Source: Pseudomonas donghuensis (GTDB lineage: Bacteria; Pseudomonadota; Gammaproteobacteria; Pseudomonadales; Pseudomonadaceae). Taken from it: a stretch of DNA of 56,291 bases. Position numbers and translations under genes: made by a program. A model generated the notes under the pieces. That model ran no database searches. It was not told the origin of the DNA and saw nothing but the letters and a program-made list of their open reading frames with translations. Location: assembly GCF_000259195.1 (NCBI RefSeq), contig NZ_JH650758.1, positions 79,432-135,722 of the forward strand, written 5' to 3'. Each line of letters opens with the position of its first letter. The first letter of the stretch is position 1. Shown in pieces: positions 49,451 to 56,291 of this stretch.

Positions 49451-49453
49451 GCG

Positions 49454-50359
49454 CTAGCCTTTGCCCTTGGTGCGGGTCAGGTTCGGCCCGCCGTTCTTCT
49501 CCAGATGCTCGATGATCATCCCGGCGACGTTCTTGCCGGTGGTGACTTCGATGCCTTCCAGGCCCGGCGAGGAGTTCACCTCCATCACCAGCGGGCCGTG
49601 ATTGGAGCGCAGGATATCCACCCCGGCCACGCTCAAGCCCATGACCTTGGCCGCGCGGATGGCGGTCATGCGCTCTTCCGGAGTGATCTTGATCAGGCTG
49701 GCGCTGCCGCCGCGGTGCAGGTTGGAGCGAAACTCACCGGGCTTGGCCTGGCGCTTCATCGAGGCGATGACCTTGTCGCCGACCACGAAACAGCGAATGT
49801 CCGCGCCGCCGGCTTCCTTGATGTATTCCTGGACCATGATGTTCTGCTTCAGGCCCATGAACGCTTCGATCACCGACTCGGCTGCCTTGGTGGTTTCGCA
49901 CAACACCACGCCGATGCCCTGGGTGCCTTCGAGTACCTTGATCACCAGCGGCGCGCCATTGACCATCTGGATCAGGTCGGGGATATCGTCCGGCGAGTGG
50001 GCAAAGCCGGTGACCGGCAGGCCGATCCCCCGACGCGACAGCAGTTGCAACGAGCGCAGCTTGTCCCGCGAGCGGGCAATGGCCACCGATTCGTTGAGCG
50101 GGAACACCCCCATCATTTCGAACTGGCGCAGTACCGCGCAGCCGTAGAAGGTTACAGAAGCGCCGATCCGTGGGATCACCGCGTCGAAGTTCTCCAGCGG
50201 CTTGCCACGGTAGTGGATCTGCGGCTTGTGGCTGGCAATGTTCATGTAGGCGCGCAGGGTGTCGATCACAACCACCTCATGGCCTCGTTCGGTACCGGCT
50301 TCGACCAGGCGACGAGTGGAATACAGACGCGGGTTTCGCGACAGCACGGCGATCTTCAT
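49454..50359 (-). CDS. rimK: Ribosomal protein S6 glutamate ligase RimK (ATP-grasp)
   Basis: 301 residues, the RimK length. The N-terminus is [32 protein letters not shown]-grasp elements include [20 protein letters not shown] and [19 protein letters not shown], and the metal site is [14 protein letters not shown]. It adds glutamates to the C-terminus of ribosomal protein S6, altering the proteome. The ATG at 50359 overlaps the stop of the upstream protease gene (ATGA). It converges on envZ with only 3 bp between stops. Confidence 0.94.
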   Translation of the reverse strand: MKIAVLSRNPRLYSTRRLVEAGTERGHEVVVIDTLRAYMNIASHKPQIHYRGKPLENFDAVIPRIGASVTFYGCAVLRQFEMMGVFPLNESVAIARSRDKLRSLQLLSRRGIGLPVTGFAHSPDDIPDLIQMVNGAPLVIKVLEGTQGIGVVLCETTKAAESVIEAFMGLKQNIMVQEYIKEAGGADIRCFVVGDKVIASMKRQAKPGEFRSNLHRGGSASLIKITPEERMTAIRAAKVMGLSVAGVDILRSNHGPLVMEVNSSPGLEGIEVTTGKNVAGMIIEHLEKNGGPNLTRTKGKG

Positions 50360-50838
50360 GCAACACCTGTGGAGGGAGTGATAGTGGCCGGGAATGCCGG
50401 CTTGTCCTGAACGTACTTGAGCCCTGGGTTGACCACCAACTGGCCATGGATCAGGGCTTTGGAACCGAGCAACAGGCGATAGCGCATGGCCTTGCGGCAG
50501 GCCAGGGTGAACTCCACCTCCCACACCCGGTCACCCAGCGCCAACGGCGTGCGGATGACGTAGCGGGTCTGGGCCTGGCCGTTGGAGCTCTTGATGGTCT
50601 TCATCGTCACCAGTGGCGCCTCGCAGCGCCGGTGCCGCAGTTGTACCACCGAACCCAGGTGGGCATTGAAACGCACCCACTGCTCGCCATTGCGCTCGAA
50701 GGGCTCGACTTCAGTGGCATGCAGGCTCGAGGTGCTGGCGCCGGTGTCGATCTTGGCCCGCAAGCCGGCCAGGCCGAGGTCCGGCAGGGCCACCCACTCG
50801 CGCAGGCCGATCACGGTCAAATGGTCAAATGTCTTCAA
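50356..50838 (-). CDS. rimB: Retropepsin-like aspartic protease, RimB type
   Basis: About 160 residues. The active-site motif [14 protein letters not shown] (D31 with the chosen start) is of retropepsin type, and the family is often annotated as ATP-dependent zinc protease. RimB is described in P. fluorescens as a partner of RimK in S6 modification, which fits the 4-nt overlap with rimK here. The start is uncertain. I prefer the TTG at 50838, giving [20 protein letters not shown]. The same frame runs on to 50988, but that would overlap the divergent gene's start. Confidence 0.82.
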   Translation of the reverse strand: MKTFDHLTVIGLREWVALPDLGLAGLRAKIDTGASTSSLHATEVEPFERNGEQWVRFNAHLGSVVQLRHRRCEAPLVTMKTIKSSNGQAQTRYVIRTPLALGDRVWEVEFTLACRKAMRYRLLLGSKALIHGQLVVNPGLKYVQDKPAFPATITPSTGVA

Positions 50839-50981
50839 AATGCTCAACCAGCGTAGAAAGTCGTCAGGCTCCAGAATGGGCGTGAGCGACAGGTCGGTGA
50901 ACTGTAAGCACGCCGCGTGTTTTTTGCATCCGCCAGATACGGTAGTACAGTTCTCTTTACGAAAATAAGTGGGGAAATGTG

Positions 50982-51383
50982 ATGGCACAAAAGCCGGAAG
51001 AGGACGACAAGGTCCGCTTGGACAAATGGCTATGGGCGGCGCGCTTCTACAAGACCCGGGCGCTGGCCAAGGCGGCCATTGAAAGCGGCAAGGTGCATTG
51101 CCGGGGCGAGCGCTGCAAGCCGGGCAAGGAACCGCGGGTGGGCGATGAGTTCGTGCTGCGCACTGGCTTCGACGAGCGCACGGTAGTGGTCAAGGCGTTG
51201 TCGGTGGTGCGCCGCGGCGCGCCTGAGGCCCAGGCGCTGTACGAGGAAACCGCGCAGAGCATTGCCCGCCGTGAACAGGCTGCGGCTATGCGCAAGGCCG
51301 GCGCCCTGGGTGTCAGTACCGATGGCCGGCCCACCAAGAAACAGCGGCGCCAGCTGCATCAGTTACATGACAGCGCCGGTTAA
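50982..51383 (+). CDS. hslR: S4-domain RNA-binding heat-shock protein 15 (HslR-like)
   Basis: 133 residues. The S4 domain is VRLDKWLWAARFYKTRALAKAAIESGKVHCRGERCKPGKEPRVGDEF near 10-56, followed by a basic C-terminal tail (RKAGALGVSTDGRPTKKQRRQLHQL). Hsp15 binds stalled 50S ribosomal subunits carrying nascent chains. The ATG at 50982 has GGGGAA before it. The hslO gene (Hsp33), its usual partner in enterobacteria, lies 0.9 kb further on with a phosphatase gene between them. Its TAA shares the bases TTAA with the stop of the convergent gene. Confidence 0.9.
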   Translation: MAQKPEEDDKVRLDKWLWAARFYKTRALAKAAIESGKVHCRGERCKPGKEPRVGDEFVLRTGFDERTVVVKALSVVRRGAPEAQALYEETAQSIARREQAAAMRKAGALGVSTDGRPTKKQRRQLHQLHDSAG

Positions 51384-52183
51384 GCGCGCGAGTCGATCAC
51401 GTTCAGGCGCCCGAGCAGCGGCAACCGCGCCAGCAGGTCGAACAACGGTGCGGTCAGGCGCATCAAGGCTGCGCTGGCCTTGGCGGCAAACGGGGTGTAG
51501 CAGCTCCAGCCCAGGGCCAGCACCGCCATCAGCACGCCACCGATGTAATCGTCCTGGCCCCAGTGCGCACCGGCCACCAGGCGTGGCAGCATGAACAACA
51601 GCGCCAGGGCCCAGATCAGCAGCTGCTGCAGCAGCTTGCGGCTGAACAGGCTCATGAACATCGCCCAGATCAGCAGCACCGAGGCATGGTCCCCGGGGAA
51701 GCTCTGGCTGGAGCGGTCCTTGAGCTCCCAGCGGGCTTCCAGGTGCGGGTAGAAATCGCTGAGGTGGATGGCATCGCTGAACACCATCGACGGGCTGTTG
51801 TGCTGCCAGCCCATGGCGTTCATCCATTTCGAGAACACGGCGCGAATCACCAGCAGCAGCACCAGGGTGGCGAAGAAGCCGAAGAAGGCCTGGCGCACCT
51901 GGCTGGCCTTGAACACCCAGTCGCCGCGGATCAGCAGGCTGAGCAGGATCAGGCCGACGACGATATCGAACGGACGCAGGCTGCCGACGGTCCAGATGTA
52001 ACGCCAGGTGTTATTGTCGGCCAGTGGTCGATTGAGCAGGTGAAACAGCCATTCGTCGAAAGTCAGGCAGATGATCTGGCCAAACGGCCACAACCAGAAA
52101 CACAGTAGCGCAACGGGCAAAACCGTGCAGAGAATCAAGGGACCCCAAGCCCACCTTGCTTGGAACAGTGAAGAATTGTCCAT
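51380..52183 (-). CDS. PAP2-family membrane phosphatase
   Basis: 267 residues with about six membrane segments. Phosphatase motifs run KDRSSQSFPGDHAS (PSGH-like) around 154-167 and PRLVAGAHWGQDDYIGG (SRxxxxxHxxxD-like) around 200-216, with an earlier lysine region FSKWMNAMGW. Such enzymes remove phosphate from lipid phosphates such as undecaprenyl pyrophosphate or lipid A; which one cannot be told. GAGG precedes the ATG. It converges exactly with the hslR-like gene. Confidence 0.83.
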   Translation of the reverse strand: MDNSSLFQARWAWGPLILCTVLPVALLCFWLWPFGQIICLTFDEWLFHLLNRPLADNNTWRYIWTVGSLRPFDIVVGLILLSLLIRGDWVFKASQVRQAFFGFFATLVLLLVIRAVFSKWMNAMGWQHNSPSMVFSDAIHLSDFYPHLEARWELKDRSSQSFPGDHASVLLIWAMFMSLFSRKLLQQLLIWALALLFMLPRLVAGAHWGQDDYIGGVLMAVLALGWSCYTPFAAKASAALMRLTAPLFDLLARLPLLGRLNVIDSRA

Positions 52184-52288
52184 AAACTACCTCTTTGCTG
52201 CGAACCACGAGTGCACCATTCTGGTGCTCTAGACCGGGCTTTATAGGCCCTTGAAATTATTTTGTCATCATTCAGAAAGCCAGAGCCC

Positions 52289-53191
52289 ATGTCCGATTTG
52301 CCAGATACCGACTACACACAACGCTTCATCTTCGACGACCGCGATGTACGCGGTGAGATGGTCGGGCTGGAGCGCAGCTACGCCGAAGTGCTGGCCAAGC
52401 ATCCTTACCCGCAGCCTGTCGCGCAGCTGCTCGGCGAGCTGATGGCGGCAGCCGCGCTGCTGGTCGGTACGCTGAAGTTCGACGGTCTGCTGATTCTTCA
52501 GGCACAGTCGAGCGGGCCGGTGCCCCTGCTGGCCATTGAATGCACCAGCGACCACGAAATTCGCGGCCTGGCACGCTATGCGGCCGAGCAGATCAAGGAT
52601 GATGCAAGCCTTGCCGACCTGATGCCTGGCGGGCATCTGGTCCTGACCATCATTCCGGTCAACGGTCAGCGCTACCAGGGCACGGTGGAGCTGGACGGCA
52701 AGGACCTGTCGGAGTGTTTCACCAACTATTTCGTCATGTCCCAGCAGATCAACACCTGCATCTCGCTGGCCGCCGACGGCATTCGAGCCCGTGGTCTGCT
52801 GGTGCAGCAGCTGCCTGCCGACCGCCAGAAGGACATCGAGGAGCGCGAGGACAGCTGGAACCATGTGAAAGCGCTGGCCAATACGGTGAAAGCCGAGGAG
52901 CTGCTGGGGCTGGACAACGAAACCGTGCTGCATCGCCTGTATCACGAGGATGCCGTGCGCCTGTTCGATATCCAGCCGCTGCATTTCCGCTGCAGCTGCT
53001 CGCGTGAGCGCTCCGGTAATGCGTTGGTCAGCCTTGGCAAACATGACGCGCTGGAGCTGATTAACGAGCATGGCGGCAAGATCGAAGTCGATTGCCAGTT
53101 CTGTAATCAGTGCTATCAATTCGATGCGGCCGATATCGAGCAATTGTTCGCCGGTGGCGGTGTAGACACACCGTCAGATACTCGGCACTAA
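52289..53191 (+). CDS. hslO: Redox-regulated chaperone Hsp33
   Basis: 300 residues. The C-terminal zinc/redox switch is complete: C235 and C237 in [10 protein letters not shown]269 and C272 in CQFCNQC, with an extra cysteine at 275. Under oxidative stress these cysteines release zinc, form disulfides and activate the holdase. N-terminal segments [22 protein letters not shown] and [17 protein letters not shown] are typical. The ATG at 52289 is chosen by homology; the upstream TTG adds nine unrelated residues. It diverges from the PAP2 gene across 105 bp. Confidence 0.94.
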   Translation: MSDLPDTDYTQRFIFDDRDVRGEMVGLERSYAEVLAKHPYPQPVAQLLGELMAAAALLVGTLKFDGLLILQAQSSGPVPLLAIECTSDHEIRGLARYAAEQIKDDASLADLMPGGHLVLTIIPVNGQRYQGTVELDGKDLSECFTNYFVMSQQINTCISLAADGIRARGLLVQQLPADRQKDIEEREDSWNHVKALANTVKAEELLGLDNETVLHRLYHEDAVRLFDIQPLHFRCSCSRERSGNALVSLGKHDALELINEHGGKIEVDCQFCNQCYQFDAADIEQLFAGGGVDTPSDTRH

Positions 53192-53370
53192 AACGTTTCA
53201 GTACAGGTAATTCTCCTGTCTAACGCCGGAAACACGCCGTTCTGACAGGAGGGCCCTACTTTTTTTGGGCGTTTCTGGCATAATCCGGCCACTTTTTTCG
53301 CTGTAGTAGTTTGGAAAGATCTACTACAAAACGTTTGGAGCACTCGGCCGCAGGCCGGATGGGGAATCTC
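53192..53370 (+). promoter_or_regulatory. pckA promoter and leader region
   Basis: It holds TGTAGTAG (53302-53309) and CTACTACA (53321-53328), an 8-bp inverted repeat with an 11-nt loop. AAAACGTTT appears twice (53190-53198 and 53328-53336). CATAAT at 53279-53284 is a possible -10 box. The paired elements suggest regulator sites for this gluconeogenic gene; the factor is unknown. Confidence 0.45.
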
Positions 53371-54912
53371 ATGACGCAAGCCAACAACACCGTGTACACC
53401 GACCTGAGCGTCGATGAGCTGGTAAAAGAAGCGCTGAACCGCGGTGAAGGCGAGCTGGCCGATACCGGCGCGCTGGTCGTGAAAACCGGTCACCGTACCG
53501 GTCGTTCGCCGGTTGACCGTTTCATCGTCGAAGAGCCGTCCACTCAGGATGCCATCGCCTGGGGCCCGATCAACCGCAAGTTCCCGGCCGACAAGTTCGA
53601 TGCCCTGTGGGACCGTGTCGAGGCGTTCAACAACGCCCAGGATCACTTCGTATCCTACGTTCACGTAGGTGCGGCCGCCGAGCACTACCTGCCGGTCAAG
53701 ATGACCACCCAGACCGCCTGGCAGAACCTGTTCGGCCGTTGCCTGTTCATCAACCCGCAGCAGTACAACCCGGCTGGCCGTGATCAGTGGCAAGTGCTCA
53801 ACGTTGCCAACTTCGAGTGCGTGCCTGAGCGTGACGGCACCAACTCCGATGGCTGCGTGATCCTCAACTTCGCCCAGAAGAAAGTGCTGATCGCCGGTAT
53901 GCGTTACGCCGGTGAAATGAAAAAAGCCATGTTCTCGGTGCAGAACTTCCTGCTGCCGGCTGCCGACGTGCTGCCAATGCACTGCGCCGCCAACATCGGC
54001 GAAGCAGGCGACGTGACCCTGTTCTTCGGCCTGTCGGGCACCGGCAAGACCACCCTGTCGGCTGACGAAAGCCGCTACCTGATCGGCGACGACGAGCACG
54101 GTTGGGGCGAAGGCGTGGTCTTCAACATCGAAGGCGGCTGCTACGCCAAGTGCATCGACTTGTCCGAGAAGAACGAGCCGGTCATCTGGAAAGCCATCAA
54201 GCACGGCGCAGTACTGGAAAACGTCGTCATCGACGATGCCAAGCACGCCGACTACACCGATGTCAGCCTGACCCAGAACAGCCGCGCCGCCTACCCGCTG
54301 GAGCACGTTGCCAAGCGTTCGGAAAAGAACCTCGGCGGCGAGCCTAATGCGGTCATCTTCCTGACCTGCGACCTGACCGGCGTGCTGCCGCCAGTGTCGA
54401 TCCTCAACGAAGAACAAGCGGCCTACCACTTCCTGTCCGGCTACACCGCACTGGTGGGTTCGACCGAAATGGGTTCGGGCAGCGGCATCAAGTCGACCTT
54501 CTCCACCTGCTTCGGCGCGCCGTTCTTCCCGCGTCCGGCTGGCGAGTACGCAGAACTGCTGATCAAGCGCATCCGCGGCTTCGGCTCCAAGGTCTACCTG
54601 GTCAACACCGGCTGGACCGGCGGTGGCTACGGCGTTGGCAAGCGCTTCAACATTCCGACCACCCGCGCGGTGATCGCAGCGATCCAGAGCGGCGCCCTGG
54701 TCGGCACCGCAACCGAACACCTGGACATCATCAACCTCGACGTGCCACTGGCCGTACCGGGCGTTGAAACCAACCTGCTCAACCCACGCAACACCTGGGC
54801 TGACAAGGCTGCTTACGATGAAGCTGCAAAAGCGTTGGCTGGCCTGTTCATCGAAAACTTCAAGAAGTTCGAAGTTTCCGACGCCATCAAGGCCGCTGGC
54901 CCACAGCTGTAA
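53371..54912 (+). CDS. pckA: Phosphoenolpyruvate carboxykinase (ATP)
   Basis: 513 residues. The kinase P-loop is [11 protein letters not shown] near 219-229, preceded by [17 protein letters not shown] and followed by [21 protein letters not shown], with the metal- and substrate-binding RTGRSP near 43-48. It converts oxaloacetate and ATP to PEP, CO2 and ADP, the entry to gluconeogenesis during growth on organic acids, the usual Pseudomonas diet. The ATG at 53371 has GGGGA 5 nt upstream and gives the standard length; 20 upstream in-frame codons are unlike the family. A strong terminator follows. Confidence 0.96.
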   Translation: MTQANNTVYTDLSVDELVKEALNRGEGELADTGALVVKTGHRTGRSPVDRFIVEEPSTQDAIAWGPINRKFPADKFDALWDRVEAFNNAQDHFVSYVHVGAAAEHYLPVKMTTQTAWQNLFGRCLFINPQQYNPAGRDQWQVLNVANFECVPERDGTNSDGCVILNFAQKKVLIAGMRYAGEMKKAMFSVQNFLLPAADVLPMHCAANIGEAGDVTLFFGLSGTGKTTLSADESRYLIGDDEHGWGEGVVFNIEGGCYAKCIDLSEKNEPVIWKAIKHGAVLENVVIDDAKHADYTDVSLTQNSRAAYPLEHVAKRSEKNLGGEPNAVIFLTCDLTGVLPPVSILNEEQAAYHFLSGYTALVGSTEMGSGSGIKSTFSTCFGAPFFPRPAGEYAELLIKRIRGFGSKVYLVNTGWTGGGYGVGKRFNIPTTRAVIAAIQSGALVGTATEHLDIINLDVPLAVPGVETNLLNPRNTWADKAAYDEAAKALAGLFIENFKKFEVSDAIKAAGPQL

Positions 54913-54935
54913 GCTGAAGCCTGCGTAAACAAAAA

Positions 54936-54958
54936 GCCGCCCTCAGGGGCGGTTTTTT
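54936..54958 (+). terminator. Rho-independent terminator of pckA
   Basis: CCGCCC (54937-54942), loop TCAG, GGGCGG (54947-54952), then six T; an A run on the left makes it usable from both sides. Confidence 0.95.
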
Positions 54959-54982
54959 GTTTTCCGGCCTAACGAAACCCTT

Positions 54983-55072
54983 GTGGGAGCGGGCTTGCCC
55001 TGCGATAGGCCGCGTTGTCTTACCCGAACGACGATCAATTGGTGCTTGATCGCGGGGCAAGCCCGCTCCTAC
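54983..55072. repeat. REP pair (family 2)
   Basis: 24-nt arms (54983-55006 and 55049-55072) with two mismatches and a 42-nt spacer. The core is GGAGCGGGCTTGCCC. This is a different REP family from the ATCGCTGGCAAGCC pairs elsewhere in the window. Confidence 0.8.
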
Positions 55073-55103
55073 AGTTACGGGCCATCCAATACTCAGGTCC
55101 ACC

Positions 55104-55532
55104 ATGTCCGAGCTCCCTCAACGCCACGCCTACCCCCACCTGCACCCGATCCTCAGCCGCTGGCAAGACAGCGACCTTAACGGCCATATAGCCGGTGCCA
55201 CGGTTTACGCCTACTTCGACACAGCGATCCAGGCGTACCTGCTGCAACAGGCCGGGCTGGACCTGCAGGACGGCGAGGTCGCCGGTTTCGTGGTCAGTTC
55301 GGCGGCGGACTTCTTTGCCTTGCCGGCCTTTCCCGACACCCTTGAGGTCGGCTTGCGTGTGGCGCGTCTGGCGGGCAGTTCAGTGGAGTATCAGTTGGCA
55401 CTGTTTCGGGTCGAGGACGGGCAGCCCTGCGCGGTCGGCAAGGTGGTGCAGGTGTTCGTCGAGCGCAGCTCGGGCCGGCCGGCACAGTTGCCGGCCACGC
55501 TGCAGGCCGCGCTGGAGCGTTTGCAAGGCTGA
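55104..55532 (+). CDS. 4HBT/YbgC-type acyl-CoA thioesterase
   Basis: 142 residues, a single hotdog domain. The active-site turn is RWQDSDLNGHIAGATVYAYFDTA near 19-41, the usual W(x)D(x)D(xx)GH pattern with Ile-Ala in place of the common Val-Asn. A typical VGKVVQVFVERSSGRPAQLP ending follows. It should hydrolyse a short or medium acyl-CoA in the cytoplasm; the substrate is unknown. The ribosome site is weak. It converges with the response-regulator gene, 6 bp apart. Confidence 0.83.
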   Translation: MSELPQRHAYPHLHPILSRWQDSDLNGHIAGATVYAYFDTAIQAYLLQQAGLDLQDGEVAGFVVSSAADFFALPAFPDTLEVGLRVARLAGSSVEYQLALFRVEDGQPCAVGKVVQVFVERSSGRPAQLPATLQAALERLQG

Positions 55533-55538
55533 GGCCGC

Positions 55539-56195
55539 TCAGTCATTGAGGCGGATAATTCCTTCGCGCACGGCGAACAGCACCAGACCCGGCACGTCGT
55601 GAATCTGCAGGCGGTGCATGATCTGCGAGCGATGCGCCTCGATGGTCTTCACGCTCAGGCCCAGGCCGTCGGCGATCGAGCGGGTCGATTCACCGCGGGC
55701 AATCAGCCGCAGGATCTCCAGCTGGCGTGCGGTGAGCTGCATCGTGGTGCTGCCGCTGGGGCGCTTGCGGCTGTGTTTCACCGCCTGGCCAATGACCATC
55801 GGCAACACTGCTGATGACAGGTACTGGCCACCATTTTTCAGCGCCTGCAGGGCCTGCTCCAGCTCCAGCACCGTGGCGCTCTTGAGCAGAAAGCCATGGG
55901 CACCCAATTGCAGGCAACGCATGACGAAGTCCAGCTCCGAGCGCGACGAGAGCATCAACACATGGCTGGAGGGCACGCGCAGGAACAGCTCGCGCAGAAT
56001 CTGTTCGCTGTCCAGGGTATCGGCGGTCATGTCCAGCAGGATGATGTCGGGCTTGAGTTTCTCGGCCAGTGCGACAGCAGTCATGCCATCGCCTGCATCA
56101 CCGACTACGGCGTATTGTTTTTTTTGTTCGAGCAGCGCTCGCAGGCCCGCTCGAAAGAGCGGCGAGTCATCGGCAAGTAGTATTCGGCAAAGCAT
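55539..56195 (-). CDS. NarL/FixJ-family response regulator with LuxR-type HTH
   Basis: 218 residues. The receiver domain shows acidic residues in ILLADDSPLF, the probable phospho-acceptor in PDIILLDMTADTLD near D56, and the lysine in HGFLLKSATVLEL. The LuxR HTH is LTARQLEILRLIARGESTRSIADGLGLSVKTIEAHRSQIMHRL near 153-195. It is a cytoplasmic transcription factor activated by a histidine kinase not present in this window. The ATG at 56195 is chosen because it begins the receiver strand; no strong ribosome site is visible, and seven upstream codons are possible. Confidence 0.88.
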   Translation of the reverse strand: MLCRILLADDSPLFRAGLRALLEQKKQYAVVGDAGDGMTAVALAEKLKPDIILLDMTADTLDSEQILRELFLRVPSSHVLMLSSRSELDFVMRCLQLGAHGFLLKSATVLELEQALQALKNGGQYLSSAVLPMVIGQAVKHSRKRPSGSTTMQLTARQLEILRLIARGESTRSIADGLGLSVKTIEAHRSQIMHRLQIHDVPGLVLFAVREGIIRLND

Positions 56196-56291
56196 GGGTT
56201 CGAGCCTGTTTCGCAAAAGAAGAGGGGCGGCAGGTTTGCTCGGTCCGGATGAGCGCTGCCGCGCTGTGGCGCGATCAGTGTCGGGGGGCTG
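56196..56291. other. Right edge of the window
   Basis: The last 96 bp lie upstream of the response-regulator gene. I see no feature that can be supported; the neighbouring gene is cut off. Confidence 0.5.

Noticed and set aside
50360..50524. 55-codon N-terminal extension of rimK
   Set aside because: It overlaps rimB out of frame; the ATG at 50359 gives the standard RimK start and length.
55540..56291. Two-component pair at the right edge
   Set aside because: Only the response regulator is visible; no kinase gene starts within the remaining 96 bp.

Overview
The window is a 56.3 kb stretch of a GC-rich (about 60% or more) gammaproteobacterial chromosome. Gene content, codon use, REP elements and protein sequences point to a fluorescent Pseudomonas, most likely of the P. 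putida group. It is densely packed with protein-coding genes. I see no rRNA, tRNA, CRISPR array, prophage or plasmid genes, and no canonical insertion sequence. The only mobile-type gene is a REP-associated tyrosine transposase (RAYT) between two nearly identical REP pairs.

Region 1 (1-10951), polyamine uptake and catabolism. The 3' end of argA converges on a glutamine-synthetase-like gamma-glutamylpolyamine synthetase gene (spuI-like). Divergent from it run spuB, spuC (putrescine:pyruvate aminotransferase) and the SpuDEFGH ABC importer, with hairpins separating the two binding-protein genes from their neighbours. The amidotransferase SpuA, which I recall next to spuB in P. aeruginosa, is absent. 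A short open frame before spuB may be its remnant.

Region 2 (10952-16641). An internally deleted remnant of an AAA-type ATPase gene is followed by a TriABC-like RND efflux operon with two lipoprotein adaptors and no outer-membrane channel gene.

Region 3 (16642-17350) is the RAYT/REP element. It sits at a clear functional boundary.

Region 4 (17351-41856) is a sulfur-acquisition island of about 24 kb. In order it holds a MetNIQ-type importer with an FMN monooxygenase and two SfnB-like flavoproteins, a cystine-type importer, a D-cysteine desulfhydrase, a serine O-acetyltransferase, a BCCT transporter, tauABCD, an OprD-family porin, the 1-Cys peroxiredoxin lsfA and ssuEADCBF. Together these import organosulfur compounds, release sulfite or sulfide from them and make cysteine. 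Several of its promoter regions are strikingly AT-rich for this genome and share sequence elements, as expected for a sulfate-starvation (CysB-type) regulon.

Region 5 (41857-56291) is housekeeping: a TetR regulator and gshA, a hotdog thioesterase, tex, ompR-envZ, rimB-rimK, an Hsp15-like RNA-binding protein, a PAP2 phosphatase, hslO (Hsp33), pckA, another thioesterase and a LuxR-family response regulator.

Six REP pairs of one family (ATCGCTGGCAAGCCAGC type) lie between convergent genes or after operon ends. A second family (GCGGGGCAAGCCCGC type) occurs as one orphan and one pair. I did not find a clearly new multi-gene system. The most unusual items are the RAYT/REP unit at a functional junction, two gene remnants, a possible coupled leader peptide before the BCCT gene, and the shared AT-rich elements of the sulfur promoters.
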